A stretch of DNA of 64,000 bases from Parietichytrium sp. I65-24A (Eukaryota; Sar; Bigyra; Thraustochytrida; Thraustochytriidae): the NCBI GenBank assembly GCA_012862575.1, contig BLSF01000026.1, positions 448,657-512,656 on the forward strand. The letters run 5' to 3'. The stretch's first letter is position 1; every line of letters begins with the position of its first letter. Below the pieces are notes generated by a model, which had not been told where the DNA came from, did not search any database, and saw only the letters and a program-made list of their open reading frames with translations. The translations under genes were made by a program, and so were the position numbers. Below, piece by piece: positions 1 through 9,749 of this stretch.

Positions 1-34
1 TTGCAGACCTGCTTTACATCCACCCACCCATCCA

Positions 35-69
35 ACATACATACATACACAAACATACACACACATACG
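35..69. repeat. ACATAC-type microsatellite
   Basis: A short run of imperfect CATA and CACA units lies about 200 bp in front of the helicase start codon. Similar simple repeats precede most genes of this window, so it is probably ordinary upstream low-complexity DNA. Confidence 0.8.
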
Positions 70-265
70 AAACGCTGTACTCGTGCGTACAAGTGCGCGT
101 ACGCTTACTGCGGGTGCGCGTACACTGGAGGCGCGCAGCATAGCGCTTGTCCTTTTGACTGGAGGACGAGTGCTGGTGGGCTTGAACTTGGAACTTGAAT
201 TTTGAAGCTCGTTTCAACTGAAAGGGTTCAAATTAAACAGGTTTGCTCGAGTACATTTGCGCAGA

Positions 266-2245
266 ATGGCTTCCAGGAAGCACTCTCGCAACCCAGCAAA
301 GAGAACGAACGCACAGATTCGCGCCGAGAGGGAAGCAGAGGAGAGGCACGCACGGGATCTTGCCTTCGAGGACGTGGACGAAAGTGATGAGGAGGAAGAG
401 GAAGAGGAAGGCGGCGCTGATGCTTCTGGCAATGTTTTCGACCTATTGAATGGGCGCGATGACGATAGCAGCGACAGCGACAGCAATAGCGACAGCAGCG
501 ATGGCGAGGAGCAGCTTGAAAGCACGTCTAAAATGTTGGAGGCCAGGGAGAGCAATGAGGAAGATGAGGATGAGGAGCAGACGACTGAAGCGGAAAAATG
601 CGCAGTGAAAGGGGAAAGCGAGGTCGCGGCTTCAGAAGATGAGGATGGCCTGGAAGAAGAAGACGACGACGAGACAGAAGAGAATGATGCCGCAGAATTT
701 GAGCCTATTAAAACTTTTCAGGAGCTGGAGGGCCTGGTGTCGAGTAATGGACAGGTCGTCCCGGCTAGTTTAGTGGCAGCTGCAACGGGTTCGCTTCCCT
801 CGAATGCGCAGCCCACAGAAGTTCAACAGCTCGTATGGGGAGCTTTATTCGGACATTCGACTAAGCAACGAGATGTAATTGCCATTTCGAAGACTGGGTC
901 CGGGAAGACCTTGGCTTTTTTAATTCCTTCTCTCGCAGACTTGCTCGCTGCTCCGAGCGCTCAGGTTCGCGAAGATGAGCTTGTCGTGCGGCCAGAGCTC
1001 ATCGTTATTGGGCCAACCCGTGAACTCGCCAAGCAAAGCTACGATGTCGCTGTCGGGCTAGTGAATAATTGCCCTGAACTCGACTTCTCGGTGGGTTGCG
1101 CGTGGGGCGGCGTTGCCTACAACGAGCAGGTAAATGTGCTTCTGGAACAAAAGCCTCGCGTCCTGGTGGTCACTCCAGGGCGTCTTGTCTCGCTTTGTGG
1201 CCTGGATGACTCTGGCGCCGAGGAATCCAAAACGGTCACAGAGCTGGACTGTGTGTCGAGGTTGGTACTCGATGAGGCAGATAGGATGTTGGATGTTGGT
1301 TTTGCGGAGGAGCTGGAGAAGATTTCCGTGCTACTGAGCTGCAAGTCTACGCATACGAAGCTTATTTTGACCAGCGCGACCTGGGACAGCGAAGTTGAAG
1401 AGCGCCTGGCCACGTTTTGCAAAAGCGGATCCAACGATGGTCGAGAACCCCCGCTGTTTTTTTCTGTTGGCTCTGCGGGACGAACTGTGAGCAAATCTGT
1501 CACTCAGATCGTGGAGTATGTACCTCAAAAAGGGGCTCCTCGTATGCGCAAGCTGGTGGCCCTTTTACAGAATTTATTTGCATCAAATGACGAGGCACAT
1601 GTTGTAGTGTTCGCGTTGCACAAAGGAGAGGCGAAGACCGTGGCTAGCGAGCTTAGCGAATCTCATGACCTCCCAGCTGTTTCTTTGCAGGGTGACATGA
1701 CACAAACACAGCGCCAGGAGGCGATGAAGCAGTTTAAGTCTCGAAGTGTGCGAATTCTAGTGGCTACAGATGTTGCTGCTCGAGGTCTTGATATTGCAAG
1801 TGTTACGCACGTGATCAACTTCTCCCTTGGAATTTCAATTGAAAATTACATTCACAGGTGCGGACGTACAGGTCGAGCAGGGGCCTTTGGAACCGCGATT
1901 ACCTTCGTGACAAGGGGCGACGAGAGGATGACCCCGGAACTCGTAGGGCTTTTGTTGGATGCCAAACAAAAAGTTCCTGACGACATCCGCATTCTTGCTC
2001 GCAAAGAACAGAAGCGAAGGGAGAAGATTTTGAAAGAGGATCCTTCTCTTTCTTCCAAAGCCAAATTTGCCAAGCATGCTGCTGCGGAGCCGCCTAAACC
2101 AGTAAAGGTAGAGACCGAGGAAGAGCAACTTCGTCGAGAAAACCGAGAAAAGCAGCTTCGGGCTCAGCAAGACAAAATGTCCAAACAGCATGCGCACATG
2201 AAGAAGCGCGGTGGGCCAAAAGGTAAAGGCCGTGGCCGTCGCTGA
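266..2245 (+). CDS. DEAD-box ATP-dependent RNA helicase, Dbp3-like
   Basis: This 659-residue protein is an ATP-dependent RNA helicase, probably nucleolar and used in pre-rRNA processing. The ATG at 266 is the first in frame. All core motifs are visible: Walker A SKTGSGKT near residue 208, PTRELA, WGG, TPGR, DEAD at about 336, SAT at about 370, ATDVAARGLDIA, and HRCGRTGRAG at about 530. The SAT motif is followed by tryptophan (SATW), as in the Dbp2/Dbp3 group, and the segment around VVVFALHKGEA resembles Dbp3. Residues 20-150 are very acidic (long E/D/S runs) and the last 80 residues are lysine- and arginine-rich with a GKGRGRR end, both common in nucleolar helicases. The motifs make the helicase call firm; the Dbp3 assignment is a judgement from similarity I recall. 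No intron is needed. Confidence 0.93.
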   Translation: MASRKHSRNPAKRTNAQIRAEREAEERHARDLAFEDVDESDEEEEEEEGGADASGNVFDLLNGRDDDSSDSDSNSDSSDGEEQLESTSKMLEARESNEEDEDEEQTTEAEKCAVKGESEVAASEDEDGLEEEDDDETEENDAAEFEPIKTFQELEGLVSSNGQVVPASLVAAATGSLPSNAQPTEVQQLVWGALFGHSTKQRDVIAISKTGSGKTLAFLIPSLADLLAAPSAQVREDELVVRPELIVIGPTRELAKQSYDVAVGLVNNCPELDFSVGCAWGGVAYNEQVNVLLEQKPRVLVVTPGRLVSLCGLDDSGAEESKTVTELDCVSRLVLDEADRMLDVGFAEELEKISVLLSCKSTHTKLILTSATWDSEVEERLATFCKSGSNDGREPPLFFSVGSAGRTVSKSVTQIVEYVPQKGAPRMRKLVALLQNLFASNDEAHVVVFALHKGEAKTVASELSESHDLPAVSLQGDMTQTQRQEAMKQFKSRSVRILVATDVAARGLDIASVTHVINFSLGISIENYIHRCGRTGRAGAFGTAITFVTRGDERMTPELVGLLLDAKQKVPDDIRILARKEQKRREKILKEDPSLSSKAKFAKHAAAEPPKPVKVETEEEQLRRENREKQLRAQQDKMSKQHAHMKKRGGPKGKGRGRR

Positions 2246-3692
2246 GCTTTTATTTCGTCCTTGGCGTTCTCCTCCAAGGGCCAGACTTGTGTTGTGATAC
2301 CTTTGAATAAGAAACTTCAGACTTGATCACCAAAAGAAAATAGATCTCCTTTCATGACTGCACAAATTGGAGTGTCCTCCGATCCTTGCATCTATTTTCA
2401 ACGAGGCTGTGTACTAGTATCTCCTTTTTCCTCGGGCCTCTGAAGCCAACCTTTGGAACATTGCGAAGTTTTGAAAACACAAGCCAAAGCCAACGCGAGA
2501 ACAAAAAAAATACAGTGAACAAATTGTTGAGACTGACAGAGTGGATGGATGTGTTTTGATTGACTGCCAAAAAGAATTTTTCACCTACTCACTACTGGCA
2601 CTTACGCTCCCTTACCGGTCTCTAAGAGCACTGCCAACCATAGTCTTCAACTATGCAAAAAGTACCTCGACCATTAGCTTCATAACGGTACCATCGTCTA
2701 TGCAACCGTGTAGCCCCATCTACCATCAAAGCTACTCTAGCACTAGCAACCGATAGCCGCCTAAAAGTAAAGCATTCACTTGCCAATGTAGATATCACGC
2801 CCACAATGATATCTATCGCCCGCCGCTCTTCACGCGGGTCCATGTGTCCATATCCTTTTTCTCAGCACCAGAACCGTGCCCGCCTCGCGGTTCTCCTCCG
2901 CTGCGCGGCTCGCCCGGCTCGTTCGGTTCTCTTGGTTCTTCTTGGTTCCCCCAAGTTCATCCCCAGCCTCACGGATCAATTCCTTGTTCGCTAGTGGCGG
3001 GGGGCAGACTGGGGGTCAGCGGGCGCCTTTGTGCGGGAGGATCGCTTTTTGGCAAGAAACCAGCAGGAAGGGAAAAGGAAGGGTAAAGCGCCGAGTGAGG
3101 GAGGACCTGCAAGTGTACGCGCGGACCATGCGCTAGGGGCTCGTTGGGGTAAAACATAGGAGTACACAAACGTTCGTGTAACTGCCGCCGTCCGCCAGGG
3201 GGAGCGCGCAAGGTGGATTTGGATTTGCATTTTGGGTTTGGTGCTTGAGTCGCGAGAGATTCGGCGGGTGAAAAACGATAGTTTTTTGTGCATGTTTCAA
3301 GGACGGATCTTTGTGCGCTGAGAGCAAGAGACTGTGCGAGTTTGTTGGTTTGTTGGTTTGTTGGTGGCGCAGAGTTTACGATAGTCGCCACATAGATTGC
3401 GTGGGTATTTTGACTTTGACGAACCTTGACTCGTTCGTTCCTTCGTCCGTCCATCCGTCCATCCGTCCGTACATCTTTGTTTTGTCTTCGTATATCTCAG
3501 ATTGAGATTGATTGAGATTTGTTGGTTGTGCCGGGGATTGGATTCCGGAAGGGCGAAATATCTATCCTGGATTGAGCAGTTGCTTCGCACCTTGCGGATT
3601 GGACGACTTTTGATACGAGAAAGCAGGTTGATTCGACTGCTCTAATTTACACTCGAACAGCGAGTGCATAGACGGGAGCAGAGGTTACGAGG
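2246..3692. other. Intergenic, 3' region of helicase and upstream region of PP2A-B
   Basis: There is no convincing gene here. The stretch holds simple repeats close to the next start: TTTGTTGG units at 3341-3367 and GTCC/ATCC units at 3432-3471. The last 200 bp probably include the 5' untranslated region of the PP2A-B gene. I saw no tRNA-like cloverleaf or T-arm consensus. Confidence 0.6.
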
Positions 3693-5362
3693 ATGGATCT
3701 GGACAACGAGTGGAAGTTCAGCCAATGTTTCGGCGAGAAGACCGCGATTGAGGAGCTTAATGAAGCCGATATCATCTCTGCGGTGGAGTTTGACCAGTCC
3801 GGAAGCTTCCTCGCGACCGGAGACAAGGGCGGCCGCGTTGTGATTTTTGAACTGGATGGACCCAACTGTGCCGGGAGTATTTCTTCTGCGGTGAGCAAAA
3901 ATAGGCGAGCTCCACAGCCTCCTCTCGAGTACAAGTTTCAATGCGAGTTTCAAAGCCACGAAGCAGAGTTTGACTACTTGAAGTCGCTGGAAATCGAGGA
4001 GAAGATTAATCGCATTCGGTGGTGTCGGCCCTCAAACAACTCAATGTTCCTCTTGTCCACAAACGACAAAACGATCAAACTATGGAAAGTGTTCGAGAAG
4101 GAGGTCAAGACAGTGTGCAACTTCAACATCCCGGCTGACGCTAAAGCCCAGGGAGGAGGCAGCCGAGGGATCCCATACAAATCGGATAGTACATTGGAAG
4201 GGCAAGTGAGAACAAGTGGAAACGCTTGGTCCGACCGGAACAGTGAAAAGAATGATGCCACCGGGGACAAGATGCAGATTGTGGAGGAGAGCGGCAAGGA
4301 GCAAGAGCCAGCGTTTTACAAAACCAACCGCATCCCAAGGCTGGAGCTCCCGCGCATTAAAAAGGAGAGCAAGTTCATGACCGCTGCGCCTCGGCGGGTG
4401 TACTCGAATGCACACGCATACCACATCAACTCGGTGTCAGTTAACAGCGACGGGGAGACCTTTTTGTCTGCTGACGACCTTCGCATCAATCTGTGGAATC
4501 TCGATATAAACTCGCAATCTTATAACATCGTGGATATAAAGCCCGCCAACATGGAGGAGCTCGCGGAGGTCATCACTGCCGCAGAGTTTCATCCATCACA
4601 TTGCAATCTCTTCATGTACAGCAGCAGCAGAGGAAGTATTCGCCTGGGGGATATGCGTGCCAACGCACTCTGCGACGTGCACGCCAAGACGTTCGAGGAG
4701 CCTGAGCAGCCGGGAAACAAGTCCTTCTTCTCAGAGATTGTGGCGTCATTGTCGGACATCAAATTTACCCAAGATGGGCGATACATAGTGTCACGCGATT
4801 ACCTAACGCTCAAAATTTGGGACATCAACATGGAGTCCAAGCCGGTGAAAACGATCAAAATCCACGAGCATTTGCGCTCAAAGCTATCGGACTTGTATGA
4901 GAACGAGTGTATCTTTGACAAGTTTGAGGTTGTGGTGTCAGGGGACGGCAACAATATTGCCACTGGAAGCTACAACAACACATTTCATATCTATGATAGG
5001 TATGGAAAGATGGATCTCTCCATTGAGGCTTCCAAGATGCCTCCAAAACAGCAGATGCTGTACCAGCAGCAAGGCTACACCTTCAACAACGGTTTCGACT
5101 CGCTTGTGTCGGCTCCTTCGGGCGGCGCCCTTGGCGCGAAAGAGAGTGACTTTGTCGGTAAGTTTGGCTGTAATTTAAATCTCGTTTACGTCAGCGTGTT
5201 CTACTTCCTGAGTAAAGTACTAACATCCATTGCTTCCCATTGCTTGTCGGCTCTCGATCGAGTTCAGATTACAATCGAAAAGTGATGTACATCTCATGGC
5301 ACCCAAACTACCCTCTGGTCGCCGTTGCAGGGTTGAACAACTTATACATTTATTCAAAGTAA
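3693..5362 (+). CDS. Protein phosphatase 2A regulatory B (55 kDa) subunit
   Basis: The product is the WD40 regulatory subunit that selects substrates for the PP2A holoenzyme in the cytosol and nucleus. It starts [16 protein letters not shown], matching the family N terminus, and keeps family signatures such as [40 protein letters not shown] and [12 protein letters not shown]. One intron, 5158-5267 (110 bp, GTAAGT...TTCAG, phase 1), must be removed. The second exon, 5268-5362, then gives [20 protein letters not shown] and ends NNLYIYSK, the expected C-terminal blade. The joined protein is 519 residues, against about 450 in animals. The extra length is an insert of about 70 polar residues after the second WD repeat (residues 150-220). 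It is convergent with the next gene, 190 bp away. Confidence 0.95.
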
Positions 5363-5415
5363 AAGCATCGCCCTTTTAAATCATCATCTGTGCTGATCAA
5401 TATTTCTCTGAATGA

Positions 5416-5427
5416 GGGGGGGGGGGG
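5416..5427. repeat. Run of 12 guanines
   Basis: A homopolymer G12 lies between the two convergent 3' ends at 5362 and 5553. It may be a length-variable microsatellite or a sequencing-difficult site. Confidence 0.9.
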
Positions 5428-5552
5428 CAGTAACCCGGCACTGCCTATCAGCGTCACAAAAAGTTTAGGCAAAAAAGTAAAATGCTTCATTTTTGGCTAT
5501 GTTAATCGAGCCGGGCTCTTCGACATAGGAAAGGGGCCGTTTTACAGCTAGC

Positions 5553-6557
5553 TCAATGAGAAATATTCCCCCGTGAAAAAAGATCGGCGTGCTCGTGAAA
5601 CGCGGCCTCAAACTCACCGTCACCGTCCGGCGCACCAGCAGGCAAGCCGCCTTGAATCGCCCTGCTCCAAGCCTCGAATCGGCGTTGCAGGCCATCGTAG
5701 TTGTTGAATAAATTGCCGCCCACCCTCTTGTAAGAGTCTGGCGCGGTGTACTGCTTCTCCCTTTCGTTAATCAGTTGCTCCGTCTTCTCGAGGTCACGGC
5801 GAGCTTGCTCCGTAGCTTCTGCTCTGGCGGGTGAAGACAGCATCTCTGCACTCATCGAGTCTTCGAGCTCTGGGGAGTTCGTGGAGCAGTCTCCTTGCTC
5901 GGCTTGTTCTACATGGGCGTGTCGCGACGATATTGGATATCGCTTGCTACGCTCTTCCTCGTCTAGTTCGACCCACTGTCCAGTTTCGTAATTCCAGCGC
6001 TTTCCGTCTGGTGCAGGGCCTCTCGGCCGAGTAAAATAATTGCATTTCCCATTCGTCTCTTGTCCTGCTGACTCGGGTTTAGCGACCCACTTTCCGGTGT
6101 AATAGTCCCAGGTTTTGCCAGAAGGAGCGTTGCCACGAGGCCGTTTCACAAGCTTCACACCATTTACATCAAACAAAGCTCCATTCGTAGTTGCGCTGCC
6201 TGGAGTTTTTTTAGTCTTCTCCTCCTTGATTCCATCCTTGTCGCCAGAACGCCAGCAGCCTTCTTCTGTGCTCCACCATTTTCCTTTGGGAGCCTGGCCG
6301 CGAGGTCTCCGAAAATTCGCTTTCTTCGTTTCAGTTTCAGTGTCGTCTTGGCCCGCATCTTGACGAGGCCGTTTGCGGCCCCGATTTCCGTCGGCATGAG
6401 AATGAGGGTGTGTTGTCTCCTCATTTCTCTTGCATCCTCTCGACGCTCCGGCCCGAGACTTGGCGCTGTCCTTTTCGTTGGTCGATGCGACCCATTTACC
6501 GATTTCCCCGTCCCACTTCATGCCTTTGGGGGCAGCGCCTCTTGGTCTGGGGATCAT
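5553..6557 (-). CDS. PRG-W repeat protein of unknown function
   Basis: I do not recognise a named family. The 334-residue intronless product has four copies of a 20-residue unit, at about 4-23, 84-103, 139-158 and 177-196. The consensus is R-P-R-G-x-A-P-x-G-K-x-W, then four to five residues, then G-x-W-V. Linkers are lysine-, glutamate- and serine-rich, with a basic nuclear-signal-like RKRPR near residue 62. After residue 205 it becomes acidic, with a helical stretch (about 240-270) and ends near GNISH. The RPRG core is reminiscent of an AT-hook but is followed by conserved tryptophans, so nucleic-acid binding is only a guess. Repeats of this general look occur in algal and stramenopile genomes as far as I recall. 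ATG at 6557 is the first in frame. Confidence 0.75.
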   Translation of the reverse strand: MIPRPRGAAPKGMKWDGEIGKWVASTNEKDSAKSRAGASRGCKRNEETTHPHSHADGNRGRKRPRQDAGQDDTETETKKANFRRPRGQAPKGKWWSTEEGCWRSGDKDGIKEEKTKKTPGSATTNGALFDVNGVKLVKRPRGNAPSGKTWDYYTGKWVAKPESAGQETNGKCNYFTRPRGPAPDGKRWNYETGQWVELDEEERSKRYPISSRHAHVEQAEQGDCSTNSPELEDSMSAEMLSSPARAEATEQARRDLEKTEQLINEREKQYTAPDSYKRVGGNLFNNYDGLQRRFEAWSRAIQGGLPAGAPDGDGEFEAAFHEHADLFSRGNISH

Positions 6558-8074
6558 GATGTGCCGACGAAACTAGGAAACTACGAGATGAACTGTTCGT
6601 CTTTCCAACTTCCAAGACCGCCAAAGCAAAGCAAGTTCAAGGTATTAGAGCTCTGAGATGTGCCTTTTCGGAGTCCTGACGGCGAGCACCTTTTATCTAT
6701 CCTGCCCGTCCCTCAATTGCACTTCAACGCAGGTATTTGCAACGTCAATACAGGTGAAAGAATGGTCGAAACTCTTGCACTTGTATAATTTATATATATA
6801 ATCTCCTCCCCTCCGCCTCGCACTCCGACCCACGAAGGAAACTTCTTCGACAAAGAAGCTATATGTCCTTCATCAAAACGTACTTGCGCTAACTCCTGCG
6901 TCCTCGCATTATCATGCACCCGAGACGTACTTTGCGGTGTCCTCGAATACATTGAAAGCTTCGAGTCCAACTTGTTCGAAATATGGCAATCGCGTAGAGA
7001 ATAATAGAAGCCATTAAGGTGCCTTCTTAGCGGCGATTACACCAGCCTACTATCCTAACCATGTGGACACTAGTGGAGAAACCGTGTACCTTTTCACATA
7101 GCACTGACTATTGGCTTGCTATATGGACTTGGACTATCACTATAATCTAAGTACTCTTACGACAATAATCAAAGATCAACGAATTGTTCGTGAGCTTACG
7201 AACTATTCCTCTCTCCCATGTAGGCACATCGTATTGCAGACTTCTATGCAACGTTAATTACCCTCTATAGCAGAAACCTATGGGACGCATGAAAGAGATC
7301 AAGTGCTAACCTTTCTAATAAAAACATCTAGTGCCCAGCATACCCTACACAAGTGACTATACATACCCATAGTCTCCCCCACGTAAATCTCTTCTAACAA
7401 ACCCTATCTAATCCATACAGTCTTATACCAATCTATAGGCCCCGATAACGATGAAAGCCTAACGAATCCGCTACTTCGAGCGTATGCTTCCAGTAGAAAG
7501 ACGTGTAGCAGAAACGGCTAACCAAATCAAATAAAGAGATAGATAGTTGCCTGACTGTGAGTTGGCGGACCGCCCCCTAAGTACTCCAATAGATAACATT
7601 AGTGTAGGGCGGAAAGGAAGGAGACATAACGAACTTCAAAAAACAGAGAGAGAGAGAGCAAAATGAAAGGAGAAACAGAGAAAGAAAGAGAAAGAAAAGC
7701 GAGAACAGAGAGAGAGAGAAGCAGAACACGTCGAAGACATCTCCACACGAAAACCGTCGACACCGGTGCGCGCAGTGGGTACGCCGCCGCTAAGAACCAC
7801 TAGGCGCCGCTGGCGGGCACGGCCGCAAAAGAGGCGCGAAGCTCGTAAAGTCAGGAGACGTCTGCCCCGGATTCGCATCGCGCTGGGACTGGGAGATCTT
7901 CTGAAAATTCTGAAGACGGGGAAAGAGTGTGGCGCTCGACTGTCTCGACTGGGAAGTTGCAATTAATTGCACTTTGAATCTTGTGTTTTTGTTTGTTATA
8001 AACGGACACGGATACGGATTTAGGGATATACGGATACGGGAGGATTGTTCGGGAGTTTCGTTAGTGTTTGCGCG
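6558..8074. other. Intergenic, divergent promoter region
   Basis: This 1.5-kb space separates two divergent genes. It holds an AT-rich TATATATA patch at about 6787-6801 and, at 7641-7722, a purine tract of GAGA and GAAA units on the plus strand. A TCACAGTCA-type motif lies at 7552-7560 on the minus strand (see findings). No coding segment is convincing. Confidence 0.6.
7641..7722. repeat. Polypurine GA/GAAA tract
   Basis: About 80 bp of nearly pure purine on the plus strand, made of GAGA and GAAA units. It lies 350-430 bp in front of the membrane-protein start codon. Confidence 0.8.
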
Positions 8075-8800
8075 ATGGGAAAGGCAATTGCCGGTATCTG
8101 GGGCGCTCTTGGCGGGTGCGCAGTGGGCTTGTGCGTGTCATTTTTGGTGAATCGAGCGTTGCTAGAGATCAGTGTGAATGGGTTTTTTGCCGTGCTGTTT
8201 GGATGCTCGCTGCTGTTCATGGGTGCTCTGATTCTGTACAGAGTGAACGTGTTTGGGTCCGTGGACGGCAAGGCCAAGAGGTCGCTGTCTGCCTACTTTG
8301 TGATGCTTTTCGCGTGTCTAGTCATCACAGCGGGTCTTTTTTGCTTTTTCCTGGAAAAGGACTGGTTCAAATTTATTTCGCCCAAAGTCAAGGTCCCAAT
8401 GTACACTTTGCTCGGCGTCGCGCTCTGGTTTGCGTTGACGTTCTCTATTATGGACTTGTTCAACTTTTTAGGCCAGTACCTGGTCGGACGACTGTCGAGA
8501 GGCCGCAGGGTTTGGCAGCCCATCGTTTCCACTCCAACTCAAATTTGCGTCGTGCTGGTCATTGCGGTTTTACTAGGCATGTTCTTCGGTATCGTCTTTG
8601 GGACGCTTGATGTCGAGGACAATGCGGACTTGGGTATTCAAAAAGATCTTAACTACACTCTCCCAGTTGGAGCTGCTGCTTGCGCACTAGTCGGTGGATT
8701 GAATCAAACCGTTTTACGACCTTCGTTTGCTCCAAGTCAGAACGATCTAGACGCGGAATACGCTCCGCGTGGTAAAGCTGCATACGATGATGGGATCTAA
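8075..8800 (+). CDS. Six-span integral membrane protein, unknown family
   Basis: The protein has 241 residues from the ATG at 8075; no ATG lies upstream in this frame. I do not recognise the family. Hydrophobic segments fall at about 5-25, 36-55, 69-91, 107-127, 150-175 and 188-205, which suggests six membrane passes. Small residues are frequent in the first and last spans (GIWGALGGCAVGLCV and AAACALVGG). A basic loop RLSRGRR follows span 4, and a polar tail of about 35 residues ends the protein. Charge distribution gives no clear topology. It is flanked by repeat-rich DNA and has no operon partner. The strong, regular hydrophobic pattern supports a real gene. Confidence 0.7.
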   Translation: MGKAIAGIWGALGGCAVGLCVSFLVNRALLEISVNGFFAVLFGCSLLFMGALILYRVNVFGSVDGKAKRSLSAYFVMLFACLVITAGLFCFFLEKDWFKFISPKVKVPMYTLLGVALWFALTFSIMDLFNFLGQYLVGRLSRGRRVWQPIVSTPTQICVVLVIAVLLGMFFGIVFGTLDVEDNADLGIQKDLNYTLPVGAAACALVGGLNQTVLRPSFAPSQNDLDAEYAPRGKAAYDDGI

Positions 8801-9503
8801 GTGTTTCGTCGCCGCCCACGATCCTCGCGCCCTTACGTTCCATCGCAACGAGCGAAACAAGGCCCACGGGGCTTTGGAACGCAAGCTTTAGGAGACCAGG
8901 TCTTCTTATTACATGCCAAGTGATAGATTAGTCGGCATTTCGCTCATAGTGTTCTCAGAAGCGCGAGCGCCGAGAAGATATGTATTCACTCTTCGCGCCA
9001 CTGTATTCACTTATCCTTGTATCCTGATCTAGCAGCCGCAAAAAGAAATTGACGCTACATACTTTTTCCTTGCGCTCGAGCGTTTTCCGACGATCAGTAG
9101 AAGAGAAGCACATCACTTTGCGGCGAGTCTTGACTTGAGAGTTCTGATTTATTAAATTTCTAGTCTTTCGTACTTTTCCGCTGCCCTCTTCGACATGGCG
9201 GAAGTTGCGGCTTTCGAATGCCGTATCGTGTTGCACTTTGGTTTAAGAAAGTCACGGCTGAGGGCCGCCTGCTTCTTCAGCCTTGCCCCCGGTTTTTACT
9301 TGGCTCGACTTCAGGACACGGAGGCATCCATTTGGCAATGTTTGAGGATGGATTTAGTTGTGCCCCGGGGTTTGCCAACTGTGAGTCTAAACCTTGGCAG
9401 TAATGAGAAAATCTTCAGAAACCTGTCACGGTACGAATGCCTGTGCCCCCCACTTGTGACCTGATTTATCCGCGGCGGGCTTTTTTCGTTGGTCGCATTG
9501 TTA
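8801..9503. other. Intergenic
   Basis: No gene can be supported. Several short overlapping reading frames exist around 9195-9464, including one ending in a cysteine-bearing stretch, but none shows a family signature or codon bias. Confidence 0.5.
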
Positions 9504-9749
9504 AAGTTGTACGTGCAAAATGCCTGTTCGTCAACACAAATGCGGTATGGAGCCAGAGTGGGCGCGGGAGTGGGAGTCAACGTCGTCGGTGGCGTTGGTG
9601 GGCCGGTGTAGTGAGAAGTTTGCAAAAGCATGTTTGGGGAGCCAATCGTCAACCCAGTGATTTTTCCATACGCGCTGATCTTGAGAAGCTCCAGGAGCGC
9701 AAGGTCGCGGTCAAAATCGAATTTCTCGAGCATCGTTGCGGCGACGCCT
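9504..9749 (-). pseudogene. Duplicated internal fragment of the subtilase gene
   Basis: These 246 bp match 12068-12310 inside the downstream subtilase gene at roughly 95% identity by eye, in the same orientation. The copied piece encodes the region just after the catalytic serine, from GVAATMLEKFDFDRD through the TPPTLTPT linker to RICVDEQ and CTYNF. It differs by one in-frame 3-bp insertion and scattered substitutions. Similarity stops abruptly at both ends. No signal peptide, propeptide or catalytic residues accompany it, so it cannot make a protease. It is probably a recent partial duplication of the neighbouring gene; I saw no second fragment nearby. Confidence 0.9.

Noticed and set aside
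9195-9464. Plus-strand frames around 9195-9464, one ending in a cysteine-bearing stretch
   Set aside because: Two overlapping short frames compete and neither has a start context, domain or neighbour that supports it.
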